Positions 41,884 to 52,656 of a stretch of 64,000 nucleotides of DNA are shown piece after piece. Both the position numbers and the translations under genes were made by a program. The stretch lies in NCBI GenBank assembly GCA_030710605.1, contig CP092863.1, positions 63,898,438 through 63,962,437 of the forward strand, given 5' to 3'. The notes beneath the pieces are model-generated. The model made no database searches and was not told where the DNA came from. It saw only the letters and a program-made list of their open reading frames with translations. The DNA is from Cordylochernes scorpioides. Its lineage: Eukaryota; Arthropoda; Arachnida; Pseudoscorpiones; Chernetidae. The stretch's first letter is position 1. Each line of letters starts with the position of its first letter.

Positions 41884-42289
41884 CTACCTCAGACACACAC
41901 ACACACACTCCCTGTATCATTTATATCACTCCGTCCAGGTCGGGCTGGCCCAGGCCATCGAGGACCCTGTCATCGCCTGTAGGAGGATACTATCGCGGTG
42001 GGGAAGAACACCTGGCTGATATTTTTCATGTAAATATTTTAAACTGAAACCTCTCTCCCTACTGTTGACTAGATGACAATAAACTGTGTCTAATTGTCAA
42101 TTGTCACTCCCTGTATCATTCCTTCCCTCACATAGCTAGTTCTCTACACCTGTTTACAATCTTACTTTTTGATGTATATAGTTGTTTATTTGTTTTGCAT
42201 ATTTTTCATTTATAAATTAATCTCATAATTTAGTCTGTGACTATAAAAATATTGGACCGGTGATGAAAACAAAAACTAAAAATTATGAG

Positions 42290-42524
42290 CACAAGGTAAT
42301 AAGACCAAATCCAAATAAATAAATAGTGTGCGACGTTTTGGTAACAGCGCTGTTACCATCTTCAGGCAAAAGTACTGAATGAGAAATTTTACCACAGCAT
42401 TAAGCACTTTTGTCTGAAGATGATAAAAACACTGTTACCGAAACGTCACACACTATTTATTTATTTGGATTTGATCTTATTACCTTGTGTTTATAATCTA
42501 TAATCCAAATTGTGCCTTATCAAT
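42290..42524 (-). mobile_element. FB1 element with exact 13-bp target-site duplication
   Basis: Flanked by TAAAAATTATGAG at 42277-42289 and 42525-42537. The left end starts directly CACAAGGTAATAAGACC. The extra asymmetric tail TATAATCCAAATTGTGCCTT is on the right, so the element is reversed relative to the copy at 40319. Duplicate at 54816-55050. Confidence 0.85.
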
Positions 42525-42669
42525 TAAAAATTATGAGGTTAATTTATAAATGGAAAATATGCAAAACAAATAAACAACTATATACATCACTTTTCTCCAG
42601 CAATACACTTCAAATAGATTTTGGGTCACTTAAGAAATGCTTGAATAAAACATAAGACTCATGATGTTA

Positions 42670-43240
42670 TGATGGGAGTTGGTGGAAGGTGGTCTAAACC
42701 ATTAATTTTTGACCGCTATGACCTGGGATCGAATCCCACATTGGGCACTTTTTTCTTTAAAAAAAAAAAGCTCCAATGGCCTCCAATTCTTGCAAAATTC
42801 CAACTCCACCAGCGAGTGCAAGTAACTAAATGGTGCTCTGGCATATTTGTAAGTGTAAAAGTCGAACTGTTTTTCACATGTGTAGACATGTGATGCACTT
42901 ACAGTAAAAGCAGTCGCCAACTTCTACCCACCATGATTATCATGTACTAGAGATAATAATAAAAAATGATATTGTGAAAAATTTGAAAGATTGTGAAAGA
43001 ACCTATATATGAGAACCTTAAATTGACAATTTCTTTTTTAAAATTTTATTCAGATGAGAACAAAATTGTTGAAACAGTGAAATTTAAAAACTTTTTTTTT
43101 TGTGCTTTTACCTAGTACACGTGATAATCATGGTGGGTAGAAGTTGGTGATTGCTTTTACTGTAAGTGCACCACATATCTACACATGTGAAAAGCAGTTC
43201 GACTTTGCACTTACAAATGTGCCAGAGCGCCATTTAAAAA
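42670..43240. mobile_element. Two SINE-A copies in opposite orientation
   Basis: 42670-42965 is a full-length plus-strand copy (head GTTGGTGGAAGGTGGTCTAA). 43098-43235 is a 5'-truncated minus-strand copy starting from its A tail (T run). Both are duplicated in arm 2 (55207-55500 and 55625-55770). They could pair with one another in a transcript. Confidence 0.8.
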
Positions 43241-43359
43241 AAAAAAAAATAATAACTCTTGTCTGGGCAAAAAAAGTTCATTTTCTGAAGAAGTGTTTGA
43301 TGTTGAGATTTAACATCCTGCATGTGTGATGTCAATTTTGATAAAAGTTTCTGAACCTG

Positions 43360-43985
43360 AGAAACAAAAGGTAATAACACCAAAACCGAAATGTCATACA
43401 TTATTTATTTATTTGGATTTGGTCTTATTACCTTGTTGTTTCTAATCTATAATCCAAATTGTGTCTCATCATGGAACCTCAAGAAGTTACAGGCTTGGTT
43501 TTGAACACAATTTCGCCAATTAGAGAACTATCTTCCCTTGTGAAACAATAGCAAAAAAAGTGAAATTATACTGGGATAAGATGGATAAATTAAGAAAAAG
43601 GCATCTTCTTATCATGGAATTGAAAGTTGCTGCTGGCTTGCTCCATCTGTCAGAATAAATATTGTAGCAAAGTAATAAGACACAATTTGGATTATAGATT
43701 ATAAACACAAGGTAATAAGACCTAATCTAAATAAATAAATAGTGTGTGATGTTTCAGTAACAACGTTGTTACCATATTCAAACAAAAGTGCTGAATGAGA
43801 AAAAATATCACAGCATGTTTTAAATAGTTACAAACAAGATAGCAGATAAGAAGAAGACTTTAAAACATGCTGTGGTAAAATTTCTCATTCAGCACTTTTG
43901 TTTGAAGATGGTAACAATGCTCTTTTACCAAAACATTGCATACTATTTATTTATTTATTTGAATTTGGTCTTATTACATTGTGAT
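43360..43985. repeat. Two FB1 elements, one a long hairpin
   Basis: 43360-43470 is a short copy; arm 2 has a longer version of it (55900-56055). 43680-43985 is a long form whose arms extend into CTGAATGAGAAAAAATATCACAGCATG and its complement, so almost the whole 300 bp folds on itself. AGCAAAGT on both flanks may be a target duplication. Confidence 0.75.
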
Positions 43986-44944
43986 TGAAGCAAAGTGTCT
44001 ATAATTTTATAAAGAGTATCCTTTCGGGGCTAGAAGACCATGCCTGAAATTGCCAATTAGCCCAGAAGGAAACTCAACAGAGTATCATTTTTTTAAAGTT
44101 TATATTTTGCTACAATGGAAACTTTCCTCATTGTTTATCTTTTCTTTATTATTCATAATTTGTTCTTGCTTTAAATAAATTGCTGTGTTACCCTGAAGTT
44201 TGTCTTTCCTTATTTTCCACATGGCAATATGAACTATTCTGTTGATTTTTAATTATTCCAGAATTGGTCAAATACTGATTAGAGTATCTTAGAATGGATA
44301 TTTGGCCCATTCTGGAGTAACAGAATAGTTGATGATAAAGCACAATTTGGATTATAGATTATAATACAAGAAAATAAGACAACATTGTCACCATCATCAG
44401 ACTGTCTACATCCCATTCCATATGATCTATATAGCTTGTGGAGCATGAATTGATGGAATTTGTGTAATCTTTGCACAAGGGGATAAGAAAGTGTGCCTGG
44501 ATCATGGTGCAATGATCAACGAAAGCCATTCTATGAGAACTATATAGCTTGTGGAGCAGACAGTCTGATGATGGTGACAATGCTGTTGCCGAAAGGTCAC
44601 ACACTATTAAATTATTTGGATTAGGTCTTAATTTCTTGTAGTAGAATAGTTGATATTTATTCCGTTGGTACAAGCAAGCTATCAGTAACTTTCAGTTGCA
44701 GGATAAAGAGATGACTTAATTTCTTCCCGTGATTAGGGAGAGAGAGAGAGTCAAGTAGAGAGAGCTCCACCTTCCCTCTCTCTCCAGCAGAGAAGTGGTT
44801 CTATTCCATTAGGTGGTAGCTGCCAACAGCCAGGGGATGGACAGAAATAGCCCCAGCTGCCACCACTCAATGAGGACAGCTAGCACTGAGGGAGTATGTC
44901 ATATACCACCTGTGTGGTCTGAAACTTCTGCTGTAGGACTTCTT

Positions 44945-46175
44945 CTCACCAAAGTGTGCCATGATCAATGAAGGCTACACCCCTAAACCCCATTCTATCT
45001 ATATAGCTTGAGGAGCATGGACTCATGGAATTTGTGTAATCTTTGTACAAGGGGATAAGAAACAACAGGATTTCTTCTCACCAAAATGTGCCATGATCAA
45101 TGAAGGCTACACCCCTAAACCCCATTCCATCTGATCTATATAGCTTGAGGAGCATGGACTCATGGAATTTGTGTAATCTTTGTACAAGGGGATAAGAAAC
45201 AACAGGATTTCTTCTCACCAAAGTGTGCCATGATCAATGGAAGCTACACCCCTAAACCCCATTCCATCTGATCTATATAGCTTGAGGAGCATGGACTCAT
45301 GGAATTTGTGTAACCTTTGTACAAGGGGATAAGAAACAACAGGATTTCTTCTCACCAAAGTGTGCCATGATCAATGAAAGCTACACCCCTAAACCCCATT
45401 CCATCTGATCTATATAGCTTGAGGAGCATGGACTCATGGAATTTGTGTAATCTTTGTACAAGGGGATAAGAAACAACAAAAACAAGACTTCATCTCACCA
45501 AAGTGTGCCATGATCAACGAAAGCTACATTCCTACACCCCATTCCATATGATCTATATAGCTTATGGAGCAATGGATTCATGGAATTTGTGCAATCTTTG
45601 TACAAGGGGATAAGAAACAACAGGATTTCTTCTCACCAAAGTGTGCCATGATCAATGAAGGCTACACCCCTACACCCCATTCCATATGATCTATATAGCT
45701 TATGGAGCAATAGATTCATGGAATTTGTGCAATCTTTGTACAAGGGGATAAGAAACAACAGGATTTCTTCTCACCAAAGTGTGCCATGATCAATGAAGGC
45801 TACACCCCTAAACCCCATTCCATCTGATCTATATAGCTTGTGGAGCAATGGATTCATTAAATTTGTGTAATCTTTGTACAAGGGGATAGGAAACAACAGG
45901 ACTTCATCTCATCAAAGTGTTCCATGATCAATGAAAGCTACACCCCTAAACCCCATTCCATCTGATCTAAATAGCTTGTGGAGCAATGGATTTATGGAAT
46001 TTGTGTAATCTTTGTACAAGGGGATAAGAAACAACAGGATTTCTTCTCACCAAAGTGTGCCATGATCAATGAAAGCTACACCCCTAAACCCCATTCCATC
46101 TGATCTATATAGTTTGTGGAGCAATGGATTCATGGAATTTGTGTAATCTTTGTACAAGGGGATAAGAAACAAGAT
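44945..46175 (+). repeat. Tandem array, about 138-bp unit, 9 copies
   Basis: The marker CACCAAAGTGTGCC recurs at about 44947, 45079, 45216, 45353, 45496, 45634, 45772, 45910 (variant) and 46049. Each unit has ACCCCATTCCATCTGATCTA, ATATAGCTTG and TACAAGGGGATAAGAAACAA. Single diverged units are scattered at 19520, 30130, 34300, 36890, 44420 and 46860. It lies in the intron between exons B and A. Arm 2 also has nine units but with a different order of variants. Confidence 0.9.
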
Positions 46176-46378
46176 TTTAAGATTGGAGACTGTATAAATC
46201 AACCAGAACTGTATTCTTGTAGATAGAAGTTGTCTGGCAAGCATTGATTGTTCTTGAAGTAAGACACACTTCAGCCAGTACTACTGATCCTACTATTGCT
46301 GTTGGGATTGTCTGAATTGTAATAGGAGCTGGTGTAGAGAGGGCCAAGAGCTCTCAGGGAGTGCTATGAATGTATATA

Positions 46379-46546
46379 CAGTAGAACCTCCATGAGAGGA
46401 CACTCATGCTATAGGACACCTCTCTACAATGAACAGTTCTCATTTGTAGAATCACTATTTTTACTATTTAACAACTCTCTGGTAAGAGGACACCTCTCCC
46501 TAAAGGACACTTTGACTCTACAACTAGGTGTCCTTTACAGGGAGGT
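46379..46546 (-). mobile_element. PG1 MITE
   Basis: PG1 in reverse order of its inner blocks (CATGAGAGGACACTCATGC first). The right terminus is trimmed to CAGGGAGGTG. Duplicate at 58973-59131. Confidence 0.75.
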
Positions 46547-46645
46547 GTATATACTAAGTGCATTGTAAGTAATAGCACTAATTCTCTCATTTTCTATGAT
46601 TAAAACTAAGTGTCATTTATTTCCAGAACAGTACTATAGTCTTCC

Positions 46646-46822
46646 CACTAACACAAGGTAATAAGACCAAAACTAAATAAATAAATAGTGTGTGACGTTT
46701 CAGCATTGTTACCATCTTCAGACAAAAGTGCTAAGTCAGTTACCGAAACGTCACAAACTATTTATTTATTTGGATGTGGTCTTATCACCTTGTGTTTATA
46801 ATCTATAATTGAAATTGTACTG
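46646..46822 (-). mobile_element. FB1 element with 9-bp target-site duplication
   Basis: Flanked by TAGTCTTCC at 46637-46645 and 46823-46831. The asymmetric tail is on the right and partly decayed (ATAATTGAAATTGTACTG). Duplicate in arm 2 at about 59230-59420. Confidence 0.7.
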
Positions 46823-47242
46823 TAGTCTTCCAATTAGTTTTATAGAGATCATTGTGTGTTGTTTCTTATCCCCTTGTGTAAAGATTACACAAATTCTATG
46901 AGTTCATGCTCTTCGAGCTGTTTTATGATAAACAGTGGCTTCTCCCAAAGGTCCTGTTTAGTACATCTAATGCAAGCCAAAATGTGTTCTGGAGCTGCAG
47001 GTGCCAAGCTACATCTTGGGTGATCATTGTGTTGTGTGTGTGTGTGCAGGGATGTGGGTAGACTTGCTGTATCTCCCAGATTGGTTCTGTTGGAGTGAGG
47101 GAGTTAAATTTGGAAACTTGGGGAGGAACTAATTGGAGGACAACAACAAAGAAGCCACATAACTGTGTGGGCATGACGCCATAGAGAAAGAAACAACTGT
47201 ACTTCCTTGTGTCATTGATGATGCCAAAGAAAGTTTCCTAAG

Positions 47243-47265
47243 CCCCCCCCCCCCCCCCCCCCCCC
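47243..47265 (+). repeat. C homopolymer, 23 bases
   Basis: A run of 23 C replaces the AAGCCCAGTATATG seen at the matching place in arm 2. The opposite strand is a G run with potential to form quadruplexes. A run this long is also a place where assemblies go wrong. Confidence 0.9.
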
Positions 47266-47574
47266 AGAACATGTTGTCCTTTACTTAATCTGTTTAAAAT
47301 TGGCATTACATATGTGATAAAGCACAATTTGGATTATAGATTATAGATACAAGATAATAAGACCTATCCAAGAAAGAATAACTTCTTAGGTCCATTTAAG
47401 TCTATCAATAATGATAAAGCACAATTTGGATAATGGATTATAGATATAAGAAAATAAGACCTAAAAAGGGATTTATTATTAATATCTTCATTTGTTGTAT
47501 ATAAATGGTGCATTATTACTTTATATTAATTTATGCCTAAATGGCCTTATCCTTATTGTTTGCGGAAGAGCATT

Positions 47575-47880
47575 GCTCGATACAGATATTTAAATGTAAT
47601 TCTACTGTCCTAAAAGCTTATGTCCATAGCCATGTTCATAGTCCATGCCAATGTCCATAGTTTGTTTAAATACCATTTCTAAGATTCCACACTTCAGTGT
47701 AGCATATATAAGCAGAATTGTCCAATACAATATTAGGTCTCTGAAGAAGTGATCTGGTATATTGAGAATTGGTGAAACCACTGGGAGGGTTCACCGCTAC
47801 TGAACCAAGCCATCCTAATATTTTTCATCACAGTAAGGAAAGTAGAAGTTTGATTGATATGTGAAAGAAACATCTTAATG
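47575..47880 (+). repeat. RE dispersed repeat
   Basis: Copy with TGTCCATAGTTTGTTTAAAT and GTGTAGCATATATAAGCAGA. The arm 2 duplicate is at 60460-60725. Confidence 0.75.
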
Positions 47881-48003
47881 TTTTCATTTCCTATATAAAA
47901 CATTCTTTGCAGTGAGTCTCATGAAAAAATCTAATAAAAAGGTCATTAGGTAAAACTGACATGGTCAAAATGATATTTTTTTTAAAATAGCACAAAGTAA
48001 ATA

Positions 48004-48391
48004 CAGTTAAACCTGTCTATAGCGCCCCCTCTAAATAGTGCCTCCCTCTCTATACCGCCTGATTTTAAATACGTAGTACGATGTGGTTTACATTAAAAGT
48101 GACCTGTCTATAGCATCCCCTCTCTATAGCACCCTATTTTGGTGAGTCCCAAGAAGGGGCACTATAGACAGGTTTAACTGTTTGTTTTTTTTTTCAAATA
48201 GCACAAAGCAAATACAGTTAAACCTGTCTATAGCGCTCCCTCTAAATAGCGCCTTCCTCTCTCTAGCGCCTGATTTTAAATATGTAGTATGATGCGATTT
48301 ACATTAAAAGTGACCTGTCTATAGCACCCTCTCTCTATAGCACCCTATTTTAGTGAGTCCCAAGAGAAGGCGCTATACACAGGTTTAACTG
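48004..48391. repeat. PG2 MITE in tandem, two units
   Basis: PG2 elements at 48004-48180 and 48215-48391 are joined by a CAAATAGCACAAAGCAAATA linker that also precedes the first. The repeated unit is therefore MITE plus flank, about 211 bp. Arm 2 has three units here (60860-61351). Confidence 0.85.
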
Positions 48392-48456
48392 TATTTTCCA
48401 AATATCACAAAGCAATATTATGTTAGCTTGTGTAGAGACAATAGATGGGTACTTAC

Positions 48457-48579
48457 ATCTGGGTCGACTTCACTCTCAAGGATTTCAAGCTCTTCTGGGG
48501 TGAGCTTGTCGAGGAGTTCGTCAAGTGTGAGCTCATCGAGGGTCTTTCCGAAGTACTTGGCAGTTTTGGTGGTGGTGTA
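48457..48579 (-). CDS. tmod: Tropomodulin exon A (N-terminal tropomyosin-binding region), arm 1
   Basis: A 123-nt, phase-0 exon between acceptor GTGTCTCTAG|TAC (48580) and donor CCAGAT|GTAAGT (48456). It encodes 41 residues: YTTTKTAKYFGKTLDELTLD, then ELLDKL, then TPEELEILESEVDPD. The K-Y-x-G-K-x-L-(D/S)-E and L-(S/T)-PEE-(L/I) patterns are the N-terminal tropomyosin-binding helix of invertebrate tropomodulins, and DPD closes it. Only a few residues and the start Met are missing, so a short coding exon must lie at higher coordinates. Identical in arm 2. Confidence 0.92.
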
Positions 48580-48878
48580 CTAGAGACACAGGCATCCATT
48601 ACAAACAAGGAATCAGAGATAGGCAGGATGTTTTGAACCTTTTAGAAAAAACTGCTTAGTATTCCTTCAAAAATGTTTTTTTTTTTGTCTAATCCATCAA
48701 TTGATTGCTTAAACCACGCAGACCATGCTTTCCTAGTATATTGATGACTTGATGAAGGATAAAAAATGTAAGATCATGCACTATTTGTGGAATTTGTAAA
48801 TCACAAACAAATGTGTTGTATTGGTGGGTTGATACTGAAAGACACCATAACACTTGAGATTATGAAATATGGTATATA

Positions 48879-49058
48879 CAGTAGAACCTCCCTTTAACAG
48901 ACACCAGGTCAGTGGAAACCTCTCAACAAAGGACAGTTTTTCATCTACAAAATTACCATTTTTACTATTTAGCAACTCTCCTGTAAGAGGACACATCTTC
49001 CTAAAGGACACTTTGGCTCTGTAATTAGAATTTGTCCCTTTACAGGGAGGTTCTACTG
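48879..49058 (-). mobile_element. PG1 MITE
   Basis: Full-length element with CAGTAGAACCTCCCT and GGAGGTTCTACTG ends, with TA flanks, just upstream of tropomodulin exon A. Duplicate at 61831-62009. Confidence 0.85.
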
Positions 49059-49074
49059 TATATGGTATTTTTTG

Positions 49075-49240
49075 AATAATATAATCCCTTCAGTAAAATT
49101 ATAAATAGAAGACAATTCACTGAAGGAAGAGTTTCTTTACACATTGCCATATTACAGTATTGTCGTTATATATGTAAAGAATCTATTCCCTCAGTGAATT
49201 GTTTTTATTTATATATGGTATTGTTCCAACATGGCATCCT
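49075..49240. repeat. RG hairpin repeat, uninterrupted copy
   Basis: ATAATCCCTTCAGTAAAATT, ATAAATAGAAGACAATTCAC and TGAAGG on the left are answered by CCCTCAGTGAATTG on the right. This is the empty form of the repeat that hosts Helitron 1. The similarity to arm 2 ends within it at 49240. Confidence 0.75.
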
Positions 49241-49602
49241 ATATATATTGTGGCAAATAAATAATTTATATTTTATTATTCAATGAAAATATTTAAATCA
49301 GATTTATTAAATTATATTTGTAAAATCATCATATATGTTACCTAGCTTGCTTGATATTCTCTAGCTGTAGATAGTTTTGTTGATGATTGTCGACTAGTCG
49401 TACTGACGTCATCAATAAATACTTTTACATCTTCAGATATTTCAAGACTCAAATTCTATACTACAATATATATCCTTCCTACAATTGAAAGAATTTCAGT
49501 ATACCATTGCTGAGAAGAGACCAAAGATAAAGGCAACAAGTTTCTTTATTGCAGAGGTGCGAGCCTTCAGACAATAAAGTCCTTCAACAGGCTGGATTTA
49601 CA
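49241..49602. other. Unique tail before the gap
   Basis: These 360 bases have no counterpart at the end of arm 2, which continues differently after 62192. No gene or repeat recognised. It ends at the 100-N gap and may be a haplotype-specific insertion or a misjoined contig end. Confidence 0.6.
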
Positions 49603-49702
49603 NNNNNNNNNNNNNNNNNNNNNNNNNNNNNNNNNNNNNNNNNNNNNNNNNNNNNNNNNNNNNNNNNNNNNNNNNNNNNNNNNNNNNNNNNNNNNNNNNN
49701 NN
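49603..49702. other. Assembly gap, 100 N, at the duplication junction
   Basis: Exactly 100 N. The sequence on the right begins in the middle of tropomodulin exon F and matches 36643 onward. A copy boundary coinciding with a contig end is the main sign that the duplication is an assembly effect. A translated frame across the N run is meaningless. Confidence 0.95.
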
Positions 49703-49773
49703 GAGAGAAGTTTGAGATGAGTATTCTTCTTTAGGCCCTCAAAGAGCTTCTTGAAGGTTTCCCTGGAGATGTT
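49703..49773 (-). CDS. tmod: Tropomodulin exon F, arm 2, truncated by gap
   Basis: Acceptor TTCAG|AAC at 49774 and the first 71 nt of exon F, identical to arm 1. The remaining 37 nt and the donor fall in the N run. It is not an independent exon unless the duplication proves real. Confidence 0.85.
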
Positions 49774-50039
49774 CTGAAACATACAGACAGTAGTCAGTAC
49801 AGCCAGACTTTCTCTAATTGATAAAGCACAATTTGGATTATATAGTTTATAAACACAAGGTAATAAGACCATATCCAGATAAATAAATAGTGTGTGTTGT
49901 TTCAGTAACAGTGTTGTTACCATCATCAGACATCAACTAAAGAATATGTCATGCTCGAGGAGCATGAACTCATGGAATTCATGTAAGCTTTACACAAGGG
50001 GATAAGAAACAACAACAGAATATGTCAACTAAAGAAGTT

Positions 50040-50580
50040 TGGGGATCGGTAGAAAGGTGGTCTAAACCATTGGTTTTCAACAGCTACGACCCGGGATTGA
50101 ACCCGCATTGGACACTTTTTTTCTAATAAAAAAAAGTATGCTCCAATGGCCCTCAATTCTTGCAAAAGTCCAACCCCACCAGCGAGTGCAAGTAATCAAA
50201 CGGGGTTCTGGCACATTTGTAAGTGCAAAGTCGAACTGCTTTTCATATGTGTAGACATGTGGGGCACTTACAGTAAAAGCAGTCGTCTACTTCTACCCAC
50301 CATGATTATCATGGCCTGTACCACGTGTACTGATATAATAATAATAAAAAAAAAAAAAGAATTTGGATTATAGATTAGAAACACAAGGTAAAAAAGACAT
50401 AATTCGAATAAATTAATAGGTTGTGATGTTTCGGTAACAGCATTGTTACCATCATCAGACAAAAGTACTGAATTCAAACTATCATTTAATAGTATTTTTG
50501 TCTGAAGATTGTGTGTGTGTACCAACGCTGTTACCAAAACGTCACATGCTATTTATTTGTATTTGGTCTCTTATTACCTT
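50040..50580. repeat. Arm 2: SINE-A and FB1 in the F-E intron
   Basis: 50040-50345 is the SINE-A matching 36982. 50365-50580 is the FB1 matching 37310, with the central part differing by several indels (a GTGTGTGTGT stretch here). Confidence 0.8.
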
Positions 50581-50660
50581 GTAGTTTGCAAGTTATAAAT
50601 TGATCAATAACAGGATTGTGTAACCCAATTTAAGAAAACCAAGAGAGAGAGAGAGTGTAC

Positions 50661-50791
50661 CTTGATGTTATTGAGGTTTACTGAGGTGAGAGTGGGGTCG
50701 TTGTTGGCAATCAGTCTCACTGTAGCTTCCACATCTGTGTCATTGTCGGGTTCTGGGGGCAGGATCTTGAGGGGGGCAGCTTTCACAAGAC
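50661..50791 (-). CDS. tmod: Tropomodulin exon E, arm 2
   Basis: Same 131-nt exon as 37675-37805 with identical splice sites (CTGCTGCAG acceptor, AAG|GTACA donor). I see no coding difference between the arms. The adjoining GAGA run in the intron differs in length. Confidence 0.9.
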
Positions 50792-50836
50792 CTGCAGCAG
50801 GACAACACTGTTTACTGAATACGGAAGAAACATATA

Positions 50837-51011
50837 CAGTAAAACCTCCCTGGAAAAGACACCTAATTACAGAGCCAAAGTGTCCATTAGGGAGAGGTGT
50901 CTTCTTACTGGAGAGTAGCTAAATAGTAAAAATGATAATTTTGACAATGAAAACTGTTCTTTGTAGAGAGGTATCCTCTAGCGGGAGTGTCCTCTCATGG
51001 AGGTTCTACTG
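50837..51011 (+). mobile_element. PG1 MITE, arm 2
   Basis: Counterpart of 37851-38025, nearly identical, ending GGAGGTTCTACTG followed by TACA instead of TATA. Confidence 0.85.
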
Positions 51012-51124
51012 TACATATAAAACCAGTACTACATCGCGCACAAGAGTTACACAACTAGTTCTGCTGTAGATAAACTATTTGAACGGCAGTAAAAAGGAGG
51101 AGTCAACAAGGGTAGATAACTTAC

Positions 51125-51214
51125 CGTCAAACTTGTCTCCTTTTTTCTGCTGCTTGCTGAGCTGGGTGGTGTGGTACTGGTCCTGGGAGAGCATGCTGTG
51201 GAGCCCCAGGATGG
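51125..51214 (-). CDS. tmod: Tropomodulin exon D, arm 2
   Basis: Same 90-nt exon as 38137-38226, with the one synonymous Thr codon change. Both splice sites are intact (CTACAG acceptor, G|GTAAGT donor). Confidence 0.9.
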
Positions 51215-51334
51215 CTGTAGCACACATTGTCTGGAGAGTCAGTCACTTCTTCAGCGCATATCTTGTTCTCAGCATTACTGCTGGTGCCACATTCAATAAT
51301 GAACAGAATTCCATACATTAATCCTTTTTTTATA

Positions 51335-52100
51335 AGGTAACAAGACCAAATCCAAATAAGTAGCAGAAGCATTGTTACCATCATCAGACAAAATAACTGA
51401 ATGATAGATTAAAACTACAAGGTAACAAGACCAAATCCAAATAAATAAATAGTGTGTTACATTTCAGTAACAGCAGCATTGTTACCATCATCAGACAAAA
51501 GTACTGAATAAAACTACAAGGTGATAAGACCAAATCCAAATAAATAAATAGTGTGTTACATTTCAGTAACAGCGTTGTTACCATCATCAGACAAAAGTAC
51601 TGAATAAAACTACATGGTAACAAGACCAAATCCAAATAAATAAATAGTGTGTTACATTTCAGTAACAGCAACATTGTTACCATCATCAGACAAAAGTACT
51701 GAATAAAACTACATGGTAACAAGACCAAATCCAAATGAATAGTGTATGACATTTAGGTAACAGCAACATTGTTACCATCATCAGACAAACATACTGAATA
51801 AAACTACAAGGCAACAAGACAAAATCCAAATGAATAAATAGTGTATGACATTTCGGTAACAGCAGCATTGTTACCATCATCAGACAAAAGTAGTGAATTA
51901 AACTACAAAGTAATAAGACCAAATCCAAATATATAAATAGTATATTACGTTTCAGTAACAGCAACATTGTTACCATCATTAGACAAAAGTACTGAATGAT
52001 AGAATAAAACTACAAGGTAACAAGACCAAATCCAAATATATAAATAGTATATGATGTTTCAGTAACAGCAACATTGTTACCATCATTAGACAAAAGTATT
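51335..52100. repeat. Arm 2: tandem array of FB1 half-units, 8 copies
   Basis: Same array as 38345-39510 but with eight CATCATYAGA markers (about 51381 to 52082) instead of twelve. The right-hand units are collinear with arm 1; the missing units are mainly in the left half. Confidence 0.9.
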
Positions 52101-52656
52101 GAATGATAGATTTGTTGGATAATGGTAACAATGATAACAATGCTGTTACTGTTATATATGCCTAATATGTAAATATTCACAGATAGAATTGAAGGACTAC
52201 TCTGTGGAATAAGAAGATGGACCAATGACCAACAATAGACAACAGGAGGTTTGTTTACCTTTTTATCATGATGTAGGAATAAATTATTTAATCCTAAACT
52301 TGTTGTTATGGATCTGTTTGAAGTTTATATGTTAATTTTGTATTTATTCTTATTTTTAAATTCATAGAATCATTTTTCTGGCAGACAAATTCAATTTTCA
52401 TCATCATCATTTTAAAATTATTATGTTTTTTTTTTCCTTTGTTAGTTATCAAATCATTTATAATTGTAGTTTCTTTTTTGTTTTGTTGTGTTCCTTTTTA
52501 AGCAATAAAATATATAGAACTAAGGTGTAATATTCAATTCAAGCATATGGAACCAATATCGATTCATTTTTAAAACAAAGCAAAATCATAAGCTTATACA
52601 ACTTTCACTTTTTCATACAGAATCATTAAAATATAAAACAGTTAGAATCACACACA

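Larger units (their letters stand above)
36643..49240. repeat. Duplication arm 1 (12.6 kb)
   Basis: Base-by-base similar to 49703-62192 in the same orientation, holding tropomodulin exons A-F, all introns and their repeats. Differences include FB1 array length (12 against 8 units), a C run at 47243-47265 present only here, two rather than three PG2 units, and many SNPs. The arms start inside exon F and end inside the RG repeat. Confidence 0.95.

Noticed and set aside
41615-42019. Plus-strand frames of 134 and 76 codons around tropomodulin exon B
   Set aside because: They are antisense to the conserved exon, whose minus-strand reading gives a clear tropomodulin peptide with matching splice phases.
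30360-48579. Leiomodin rather than tropomodulin
   Set aside because: The exons recovered contain no proline-rich or WH2 extension, and the fit in length and motifs is to the short tropomodulin form. Missing terminal exons leave slight doubt.
49549-49926. Open frames that span the N run at 49603-49702
   Set aside because: The frame is carried through unknown bases. Only the 71 nt of exon F at 49703-49773 is supported.
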